This document shows positions 44,312 to 51,785 of a stretch of DNA of 63,771 bases, piece by piece. Source of the DNA: Bacteroidales bacterium. GTDB taxonomy: Bacteria; Bacteroidota; Bacteroidia; Bacteroidales; UBA932. The number at the start of each line of letters is the position of its first letter. Within the stretch, counting starts at the first letter, position 1. The position numbers and the translations under genes are program-made. The DNA lies in the NCBI GenBank assembly GCA_017412645.1, contig JAFPWX010000012.1, positions 1-63,771 on the forward strand, in the 5' to 3' direction. The notes under the pieces were generated by a model, which saw only the letters and a program-made list of their open reading frames with translations, made no database searches and had not been told where the DNA came from.

Positions 44312-47300
44312 CCTTACGTAGGTGTTGTAGCGCACCTTGGCGAACTCTTCCGTCTTCTCGAGAAGCTCCTGGGCCCTGTCGGGGAAGAGCTTGTAGAGGG
44401 AGGCGAAACGCACTTCACCCTTAAGGAAGTCCTGGAACTTGGTCCAGTCGGGTTCCTTGCTGTCGAGGCTGAACGGATTCTTGTCCGTGCCTTCGAGAGC
44501 CGGGTTGTAGCGGTAGAGATGCCAGTAGCCACATTCGACAGCAAGCTTTTCTTCGCGCTGGCTCAGACCCATGCCGGCCTTCAGACCGTGGTTGATGCAG
44601 GGTGCGTAGGCGATGATGAGGCTCGGGCCGTCGTAGGCTTCGGCTTCCTTGATGGCGTTCATGTACTGAACCGGGCTGGCGCCCATTGCCACCTGGGCAA
44701 CGTACACGTAGCCGTAGCTCATGGCCATCATGCCGAGGTCTTTCTTGCGGATACGCTTGCCGCTTGCGGCGAACTTGGCGATAGCGCCGGCCGGGGTGCT
44801 CTTGGAGCTCTGGCCGCCGGTGTTGGAATACACTTCGGTGTCGAGCACGAGCACGTTCACGTTCTCGCCGCTGGCAAGCACGTGGTCGAGTCCGCCGTAA
44901 CCGATATCGTATGCCCAACCGTCGCCACCGAAGATCCACTGGCTGCGTGACGGAATGAAGTGCTTGAGCGCGAGGAGCTGCTTGGAAATGTCGCAGCCGC
45001 ATGCTTCCATGAGGGGAACGAGCTTGTCGGCCACCTCGCGGGTGCTCTTAGCGTCATCGGGGGCGTCGAGCCACTGCTGGTAGAGGGCCTTCATCTCGGC
45101 GGAGCACTTCTTGCACTCGAGGCCTTCCTTCATGAGGCGGGCCACAGTTTCACGCATGCGGTTGGTACCTATCTTCATACCAAGGCCGAATTCGGCGGCG
45201 TCCTCGAACAGGGAGTTCTGCCATGCCGGGCCGTGGCCCTGTGCGTTGGTGCAGTATGGGCTGGCGGGGAAGGAGGCTCCGTAGATGGAGGAACAGCCGG
45301 TTGCGTTCGCGATCATCATGTGGTCGCCGAAGAGCTGGGTGATATTCTTGATGTAGGGAGTTTCGCCGCAGCCGGAGCATGCGCCGGAGAACTCGAAGAG
45401 AGGCTGGCTGAACTGGGCTGCCTTGAGGTTGCTCTTTGGATCCGTGGGAGTCTTGTAACCAACCTTGCTTGCCAGATAGTCGTACTGGGCCTGCTCGTCG
45501 GCATGCTCGGTGTACGGAACCATGGTGAGGGCCTTTTCGGGCTTGGCGAGGCACACGTCAACGCAGTTGCCGCAACCGGTGCAGTCCGCGACGCTTACGC
45601 TGAGGGCGTACTTGTAATCCTTGAGGTTGGCCTTGCCCTGGGCGATCTTGGTGCCTGCGGGAACGCCGGCTGCTTCCTCATCGGTAAGGAGGAACGGGCG
45701 GATGGCGGCGTGCGGGCACACAAAGGCGCAGGTGTTGCACTGGATACACTTTTCGGCATCCCACTCGGGAACCATAACGGCTACGCCGCGCTTCTCGTAG
45801 GCAGCGGTGCCTGCGGGCATGGTGCCGTCCATCCAGGGCACGAACGCGCTGACCGGCAGGGAGTCTCCGTTCTGGGAGTTCACCACGTCGGCGATTTCCT
45901 TCACGAACGGAGTGGCCAGACGGCCTGCTCCGGGATTCTCGAACTTGGCGCTGATCTTTGCCCAGTCGGCCGGGATGGCCACCTCGGTGTATTCTCCGCC
46001 GCGGTCGATGGCCGCGTAGTTCATGTTAACCACATTTTCGCCCTTCTTGCCATAGCTCTTGAGGGCGGCGTCCTTCATGTACTTCACTGCATCAGCGTAG
46101 GGGATGATGCCGGTGATCTTGAAGAATGCGCTCTGCAGGATGGTGTTGGTGCGGCCGCCAAGGCCGATTTCCTGAGCTATCTTGGTTGCGTTGATGATAT
46201 AGAGCTTGATGTGCTTGCGTCCGATGATGCTCTTCACATTGTCGGGAATGCGCTCCAGGGTTTCCTTCTCGTCCCAGAGGGAGTTGAGCAGCAGGCTGCC
46301 GCCTTCTTTGATGCCCTTGAGCACGTCGTACTTGTAGAGGTACGAAGGCACGTGGCAGGCCACGAAGTCGGGAGTGCCGACGAGGTAGGGGGCGTGGATG
46401 GGCTTGGGACCGAAGCGCAGGTGGCTGCAGGTGTAGCCGCCGGACTTCTTGGAGTCGTAGTCGAAGTATGCCTGGCTGTACAGGTCGGTGTGGGAACCGA
46501 TGATCTTGATGGTGTTCTTGTTGGCACCCACGGTACCGTCGGAGCCGAGACCGTAGAACTTGCACTCGGTGGTGCCGGGCTTCACGATGGAAACCTCCTC
46601 GCCGAGAGGCAGGCTCTTGAAGGTGACGTCGTCGGTGATGCCGATGGTGAAGTCGGCCTTGGGGGCCTTGCGCTCGAGGTTGTCGTATACGGCGATGATC
46701 TGTGCCGGAGTGGTGTCCTTGCTGGAGAGACCGTAGCGTCCGCCGATGATGAGAGGAGCGTTCTCCTTGCCCACATAGGCGTTGCGGATGTCGAGGTACA
46801 GGGGTTCACCGGGAGCGCCGGGTTCCTTGGTGCGGTCCAGCACGGCGATCTTCTTCACCGTCTTGGGCATGGCCTTGAAGAGGTAGTCGAGGCTGAAGGG
46901 CCTGTACAGATGCACGCTCACGAGGCCGTACTTGCGGCCCTTGGTGGCGAGGTAGTCGATGGTTTCCTTGATGGTTTCGGTGACGGAACCCATGGCCACG
47001 ATGACGAGCTCCGCATCCTTGGCGCCGTAGTAGGTGAAGGGACGGTACTTGCGTCCGGTGAGTTCGCTGATTTCTCCCATGTAGCGGGCGACGATGTCTG
47101 GAACGGCCTCATAGACCTTGTTGCGGGACTCGACCGCCTGGAAATAGACGTCACCGTTCTGGGCGGTGCCGCGGGTGACGGGAGCGTCGGGATTGAGGGC
47201 GCGGTCGCGGAACTGCTGGAGAGCCTTTTCGCTCACCATTCCCTTGAGGGCCTCTTCGTCGAGGGCTTCGATCTTCTGGATTTCATGGCTGGTACGGAAG

Positions 47301-47824
47301 CCGTCGAAGAAGTGCAGGAAAGGCACGCTGCTCTTGATTGCGGAGAGATGGGCCACGGCCGCGAGGTCCTGGGCTTCCTGCACGCTGCCGGAAGCGAGGA
47401 GGGCGAAGCCGGTCTGGCGGCATGCCATCACGTCCTGATGGTCTCCGAAGATGGAGAGGGCGTGGCTGGCAAGGGCGCGGGCACTCACGTGGAAGACTCC
47501 GGGAAGGAGTTCACCAGCAATCTTGTACATGTTGGGAATCATCAGCAGGAGACCCTGCGATGCGGTGTAGGTGGTTGTGAGGGCACCTGCCTGGAGAGAA
47601 CCGTGGACGGCACCGGAAGCACCGGCTTCGCTCTCGAGCTCGGTTACACGCACTGTCTCGCCCCAGAGATTGGTTTTTCCGTGGGCTGCCCATTCATCGA
47701 TGTTCTCCGCCATGGGGGAGGAAGGAGTGATGGGGTAGATACAGGCATTCTCGCTGAAGAGATAAGCTACGTTTGCTACAGCGGTGTTGCCGTCACAGGT
47801 GATGAATTTCTTTTCTTTTGCCAT
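44300..47824 (-). CDS. nifJ: Pyruvate:ferredoxin (flavodoxin) oxidoreductase
   Basis: This 1174-residue single-chain PFOR oxidises pyruvate to acetyl-CoA and CO2 and reduces ferredoxin. The pyruvate- and CoA-binding domains fill the N-terminal two thirds (ENACIYPITPSSPMAE near 28). Two [4Fe-4S] motifs follow near 695 (CIQCNTCAFVCP) and 750 (CTGCGNCVDVC). The thiamine diphosphate domain ends the chain, with CSGCGETPYI near 825 and GGDGWAYDIGYGGLDH near 960. All parts are present. It starts 2 bases after fabD, so the two genes share an operon. The small ferredoxin gene is 1.5 kb away. Confidence 0.96.
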   Translation of the reverse strand: MAKEKKFITCDGNTAVANVAYLFSENACIYPITPSSPMAENIDEWAAHGKTNLWGETVRVTELESEAGASGAVHGSLQAGALTTTYTASQGLLLMIPNMYKIAGELLPGVFHVSARALASHALSIFGDHQDVMACRQTGFALLASGSVQEAQDLAAVAHLSAIKSSVPFLHFFDGFRTSHEIQKIEALDEEALKGMVSEKALQQFRDRALNPDAPVTRGTAQNGDVYFQAVESRNKVYEAVPDIVARYMGEISELTGRKYRPFTYYGAKDAELVIVAMGSVTETIKETIDYLATKGRKYGLVSVHLYRPFSLDYLFKAMPKTVKKIAVLDRTKEPGAPGEPLYLDIRNAYVGKENAPLIIGGRYGLSSKDTTPAQIIAVYDNLERKAPKADFTIGITDDVTFKSLPLGEEVSIVKPGTTECKFYGLGSDGTVGANKNTIKIIGSHTDLYSQAYFDYDSKKSGGYTCSHLRFGPKPIHAPYLVGTPDFVACHVPSYLYKYDVLKGIKEGGSLLLNSLWDEKETLERIPDNVKSIIGRKHIKLYIINATKIAQEIGLGGRTNTILQSAFFKITGIIPYADAVKYMKDAALKSYGKKGENVVNMNYAAIDRGGEYTEVAIPADWAKISAKFENPGAGRLATPFVKEIADVVNSQNGDSLPVSAFVPWMDGTMPAGTAAYEKRGVAVMVPEWDAEKCIQCNTCAFVCPHAAIRPFLLTDEEAAGVPAGTKIAQGKANLKDYKYALSVSVADCTGCGNCVDVCLAKPEKALTMVPYTEHADEQAQYDYLASKVGYKTPTDPKSNLKAAQFSQPLFEFSGACSGCGETPYIKNITQLFGDHMMIANATGCSSIYGASFPASPYCTNAQGHGPAWQNSLFEDAAEFGLGMKIGTNRMRETVARLMKEGLECKKCSAEMKALYQQWLDAPDDAKSTREVADKLVPLMEACGCDISKQLLALKHFIPSRSQWIFGGDGWAYDIGYGGLDHVLASGENVNVLVLDTEVYSNTGGQSSKSTPAGAIAKFAASGKRIRKKDLGMMAMSYGYVYVAQVAMGASPVQYMNAIKEAEAYDGPSLIIAYAPCINHGLKAGMGLSQREEKLAVECGYWHLYRYNPALEGTDKNPFSLDSKEPDWTKFQDFLKGEVRFASLYKLFPDRAQELLEKTEEFAKVRYNTYVRLTK

Positions 47825-47826
47825 GA

Positions 47827-48717
47827 TTATGCTATTGAATTAACGTTGATTTCTTTTCCTTCGGCTGCTGCGATGCGCTTCACCAAGCCCTGCAGGACAG
47901 TGCCGGGGCCGAGTTCGGTGAAGTCCGTGGCTCCGGCGGCGAGCATGTTCTTCACGCTGGCCGTCCAGCGTACCGGGCTGGTGAGCTGGCGGAGCAGGTT
48001 CTCGCGTATGCGTGCCGGATCGGTTTCGGCTGCCGCGGTGACATTCTGGTAGATAGGGCAGCGGGGCGCCTTGATTTCGGTGGCCTCTATTGCTTTGGCT
48101 AGACCTTCGCGGGCCGGTTCCATGAGGGGGGAGTGGAATGCTCCGCCCACGGAGAGGGGGAGCGCGCGCTTGGCGCCGGCGGCCTTGAGGGCTTCGCAGG
48201 CTGCGAGCACGGCTTCCTTTTCACCGGAAATGACTATCTGACCGTCGCAGTTGTAGTTGGCTGCGATGACGGTGCCGGGAGTGGCGGCGCAAATCTCTTC
48301 CACTGTGGCGTCCGGCAGGCCGAGGATAGCGGCCATGGTGCCGGGCACCTTTTCACAGCAGGCCTGCATCTGCTCGGCACGTATCTTTACGAGGCGAAGT
48401 CCGTCGGCAAAGGAGACGGCTCCGGCTGCCACGAGGGCGGAGAATTCGCCCAGTGAATGGCCGCCTACCATTTCGGGAGCTGGGAGATCCGGAGTGCACA
48501 GTGCCAGAGCTGTGGAGTGTATGAAAATGGCAGGCTGGGTGACGCGGGTGGCGCGGAGGTCTTCATCGGACCCTCCGAACATGATGTCGGTTATGCGGAA
48601 TCCCAGTATTTCATTTGCTTCTTCCATCAGAAGCCTTGCCTTTTCACTGCTTTTGAAAAGCTCTTGTCCCATGCCAGAGAACTGGGAACCCTGGCCTGGG
48701 AACAGGTATGATATCAT
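47827..48717 (-). CDS. fabD: Malonyl-CoA:ACP transacylase
   Basis: FabD loads malonate onto acyl carrier protein for fatty acid synthesis. The 296-residue protein has the FPGQGSQ opening, the nucleophilic serine in GGHSLGEFSAL near 91, and the catalytic histidine in GGAFHSPLM near 195. The length is normal. Its start codon lies 4 bases after a full -7 box. nifJ follows in the same transcript, so acetyl-CoA production and malonyl transfer are linked. Confidence 0.96.
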   Translation of the reverse strand: MISYLFPGQGSQFSGMGQELFKSSEKARLLMEEANEILGFRITDIMFGGSDEDLRATRVTQPAIFIHSTALALCTPDLPAPEMVGGHSLGEFSALVAAGAVSFADGLRLVKIRAEQMQACCEKVPGTMAAILGLPDATVEEICAATPGTVIAANYNCDGQIVISGEKEAVLAACEALKAAGAKRALPLSVGGAFHSPLMEPAREGLAKAIEATEIKAPRCPIYQNVTAAAETDPARIRENLLRQLTSPVRWTASVKNMLAAGATDFTELGPGTVLQGLVKRIAAAEGKEINVNSIA

Positions 48718-48721
48718 GGCA

Positions 48722-48752
48722 CAAATATACGTTCAAACCGAGAGAAAAACAA
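48722..48752 (-). promoter_or_regulatory. Promoter of fabD-nifJ, abutting the start codon
   Basis: On the minus strand TTG (48750-48752) and TATATTTG (48722-48729) are 20 bases apart. Four bases separate the -7 box from the fabD ATG, so transcription should begin at or next to the start codon. Confidence 0.75.
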
Positions 48753-48763
48753 ATAAATTTGTT

Positions 48764-48771
48764 TATATTTG
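48764..48771 (+). promoter_or_regulatory. Candidate -7 box of tRNA-Arg
   Basis: TATATTTG ends 7 bases before the tRNA 5' end; a second match, TAAATTTG, lies at 48754-48761. No TTG is at the usual distance. Confidence 0.4.
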
Positions 48772-48778
48772 CAGCCCC

Positions 48779-48850
48779 GCCCTCATAGTTTAATGGATAG
48801 AATTGCGGATTCCGGTTCCGCCGGTTGGCGTTCGATTCGCCATGAGGGTA
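48779..48850 (+). tRNA. tRNA-Arg (anticodon CCG)
   Basis: The 72-base sequence folds as a cloverleaf: acceptor GCCCTCA with TGAGGGT (a G-U at the first pair), an anticodon stem GCGGA/TCCGC around the loop TTCCGGT, giving the anticodon CCG, and a T arm with TTCGATT. A73 is the discriminator and CCA is not encoded. It reads CGG codons. A protein gene starts 18 bases downstream, so the two are likely one primary transcript. Confidence 0.9.
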
Positions 48851-48868
48851 CGAAATACCTGCGCGGCT

Positions 48869-51781
48869 ATGGCAAACGAACTGATGTCCAGGCGAATAAG
48901 GAGAATTCTCCTCGTCTGCAACAATTATGACAGTTATTCTCTCGAGGAAGACGGCCGCGTAGAGGCCCAGATCAGCCGCGAGTATTCCGAGCTGAACCTC
49001 AGCAATCCTCCAATATTCGTAAGAGTAGAATCCACCATTGAAGCATTGGCCCTTCTGGAAAAGGGCGAGCGCTTCGATTTAGCCATCTCCATGTATAATG
49101 TGGGTGAAGTGGACGTGTTCGAGTTCTCCCGCAGGCTCAAGGAATACTCCTCCGACATGCCGGTAGTGCTGCTCACCTCGTTTTCCCGGGAACTTTACCG
49201 CAAGATCGACGACAATGACACTTCGTCCATCGACTATATTTTCTGCTGGAACAATTCCCCCGATCTGCTGCTTGCCATAATCAAGCTCCTGGAAGACTCG
49301 CTCAACGCCGAGCACGATATCCTCGAAGGCGGGGTTCAGGCAATTCTACTGGTGGAGGACTCGGTGCGCTACTATTCGGCCTATCTGCCGGAACTCTATA
49401 AACTTGTTCTCCAGCAGAATGTGGATTCCATCAAGGATGCTCTTAACGAGAGCCAGCAGGTGGTCCGTAAGCGTTCGCGTCCGAAGATTCTCCTTGCACG
49501 CTGTTACGACGACGCGGAGCTGCTCTTCAACCGCTACAAAGCAAATATCCTGGGTGTCATAACTGATGTGGGATTCGTGATGCATCGGGGCGACAAGCCT
49601 TCTACCGAAAAGCTTGACGCAGGAGTGCAACTCGTGAATATGATACGCTCGGAAGATCCGAAGATGCCGGTTCTGATGCAGTCCAGTCAGGAAAGCATAA
49701 GGGCGGTTGCGAAGGATCTGGGTGTGGGATTCGTGGTCAAGAAGTCCAGGACACTGATATCGGAGGTAGGGGAGTATATCGGCCGCGAGTTCGGTTTCGG
49801 CGATTTCATTGTGGTGGATCCCAATACCGGGGCCGAAACCGCCCGCGCACATGACCTTCAGGGGCTCGAGAAGCTCATGAATACCATGACGGACGAGGAG
49901 TACTACGCGCTGGCGGAGAAGAACTATATCTCCAAATGGCTTTTTGCGCGCGGCCTTTTCTCCATAGCGCGGGCCCTGCGTCCGCTGGACAGGAGCAACA
50001 CGGCCGACATGCGCAAGATAAGCATCAAGGCCATCCGGGATTACCGCATTGCCCAGGCTATGGGCGTGGTGGCGAAATTCGACGCTTCCACCTTCAACGA
50101 CACCATACGTTTCGCAAAATTCGGGGAAGGCTCGCTGGGCGGCAAGGCCCGCGGCCTTTCATTCCTGAACCATATCCTTCAGAAATACACTCTCTACGAC
50201 AGGTGGGAGGACGTACACGTTCTGATTCCCAGGACACTTGCGGTTGCTACCGACCTCTTCGACGAGTTCATCCGCGAGAACGGCCTGGGTTACGTGATCA
50301 ATTCCGACTTGTCCGACGAGGAAATACTCTCGGAATTCGTATCCGCGCGTTTGCCGGGACGTCTCACCGAGGCCCTGAAAGCCTTCCTGCTCAATGTGCC
50401 CGGACCTTTGGCCATACGTTCGTCTTCAAAGCTTGAGGACTCTTATTATCAGCCTTTTGCCGGAGTTTATTCGACCTACATGATACCGGATGCCAGCAAT
50501 CTGGAGCAGCGTTTCAGAATGCTTGCAAGGGCAATCAAGAGTGTTTATGCGTCGGTGTTCTACGCCTCTTCAAGGGCATACATCACTGCTACCGCCAACG
50601 TGATTTCCGAAGAAAAGATGGCCGTCATAATCCAGGAGGTGTGCGGCAGTGACGAAGACGGTTTCTTCTTCCCGACTCTTTCCGGCGTGGCCCGTTCGGT
50701 GAATTTTTATCCGGTGGGGCACGAAAAGGCCGGAGAGGGCATAGTGAAGGTTGCCTACGGTCTGGGTAAGGCCGTGGTGGACGGAGACCAGGTGCTTCGC
50801 TTCTCGCCGGTTTATCCGAAGAACGTCATTCAGACATCCACTCCGGACTTAACCATGAGGGACACCCAGAAGGCCATGTACGCCCTTTCCCCGAATCCCG
50901 GAGATTTCCGTGTAAGTACCGACGACGGGGTGAATCTCCGTCGCATCGACATCGCCGATTGCGGCAAGTTCTCGAGCCTCTCCAAGGTTGCCTCCACATG
51001 GGATATGGAGAACATGCGTATGGTGGACTCCACGGCTCCCAAAGGCCCCAGGTTCATCACTTTTGCCCACATGCTCCGATACGGTTCATTCCCGCTTGCC
51101 GAAATCTGCAGGAAACTGCTGGAGATTACCCGCAAGGAAATGAAATGCGAAGTGGAGCTGGAATTCGCAGCACAGGTGAATCCAAACGGGGAGTCAGAGT
51201 TCGACGTCCTGCAGATACGCCCGATCTCCTCGGACAGTCTCGAGACCAGGGTGGACTGGGACAGTATCGATACCGGCAATGCGCTGCTGCACTCCTCCAG
51301 TGCCCTGGGAACAGGCTGGATCAAGGGAATAAGCGATATCGTCTACCTCAAAAAGGAAGCATTCGATACCCTTAAGACTCTTGATATAGCTGCTGAGATA
51401 ACCTCCATCAATGCCCAGATGCGTTCGGATGGAAGACAGTATGCGCTTATCGGATTCGGCCGCTGGGGCTCCAGTATCCCCAGCCTCGGAGTGCCGGTCA
51501 AATGGAGCGACATCTCCGAAGCCAGGGTGATTGTGGAGTGCTCCCTGGACAATTTCCGTGTGGATCCCAGCCAGGGAACCCATTTTTTTCAGAACCTCAC
51601 ATCCTTCAATGCCGGCTACATCAACGTGGATCCCTTCTCCCGCGCCGACGACCTTCTGGACTTCTCCGCATTGGATGCGCTTCCAGCAGTGAACGAGACC
51701 TGTTTCCTGCGGCATGTCCGACTCGACCGGGATCTGGAAGTCTGTATCGACGGCATGAAGAACAGAGCCCTCATCAAATAG
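48869..51781 (+). CDS. Receiver-like / PEP-pyruvate-binding (ATP-grasp) hybrid protein
   Basis: About 970 residues. The start at 48869 is chosen because earlier in-frame starts fall inside the tRNA. Residues about 10-120 look like a receiver domain without the phospho-acceptor Asp (DLAISMYN). About 155-300 is a second receiver-like domain with a plausible Asp (VITDVGF near 232) and Lys (VVKKS). The PEP-synthase-type ATP-grasp domain follows, with GSLGGKARG near 422 and LAIRSSSKLED near 514, and GFGRWGSS near 862. The phospho-histidine swivel domain and the TIM barrel of PEP synthase are absent, so it is unlikely to be a complete PEP synthase. A regulatory kinase-like role is inferred. It ends 4 bases from the next gene. 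Confidence 0.72.
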   Translation: MANELMSRRIRRILLVCNNYDSYSLEEDGRVEAQISREYSELNLSNPPIFVRVESTIEALALLEKGERFDLAISMYNVGEVDVFEFSRRLKEYSSDMPVVLLTSFSRELYRKIDDNDTSSIDYIFCWNNSPDLLLAIIKLLEDSLNAEHDILEGGVQAILLVEDSVRYYSAYLPELYKLVLQQNVDSIKDALNESQQVVRKRSRPKILLARCYDDAELLFNRYKANILGVITDVGFVMHRGDKPSTEKLDAGVQLVNMIRSEDPKMPVLMQSSQESIRAVAKDLGVGFVVKKSRTLISEVGEYIGREFGFGDFIVVDPNTGAETARAHDLQGLEKLMNTMTDEEYYALAEKNYISKWLFARGLFSIARALRPLDRSNTADMRKISIKAIRDYRIAQAMGVVAKFDASTFNDTIRFAKFGEGSLGGKARGLSFLNHILQKYTLYDRWEDVHVLIPRTLAVATDLFDEFIRENGLGYVINSDLSDEEILSEFVSARLPGRLTEALKAFLLNVPGPLAIRSSSKLEDSYYQPFAGVYSTYMIPDASNLEQRFRMLARAIKSVYASVFYASSRAYITATANVISEEKMAVIIQEVCGSDEDGFFFPTLSGVARSVNFYPVGHEKAGEGIVKVAYGLGKAVVDGDQVLRFSPVYPKNVIQTSTPDLTMRDTQKAMYALSPNPGDFRVSTDDGVNLRRIDIADCGKFSSLSKVASTWDMENMRMVDSTAPKGPRFITFAHMLRYGSFPLAEICRKLLEITRKEMKCEVELEFAAQVNPNGESEFDVLQIRPISSDSLETRVDWDSIDTGNALLHSSSALGTGWIKGISDIVYLKKEAFDTLKTLDIAAEITSINAQMRSDGRQYALIGFGRWGSSIPSLGVPVKWSDISEARVIVECSLDNFRVDPSQGTHFFQNLTSFNAGYINVDPFSRADDLLDFSALDALPAVNETCFLRHVRLDRDLEVCIDGMKNRALIK

Positions 51782-51785
51782 ATTA

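Noticed and set aside
44960-48052. Very long (1030-residue) plus-strand reading frame
   Set aside because: It is antisense to nifJ and fabD, with Val/Gly/Leu-rich low-complexity translation and no family resemblance; GC-rich coding DNA gives open antisense frames.
48803-48868. Earlier start for the PEP-like protein
   Set aside because: It would begin inside the tRNA-Arg gene.
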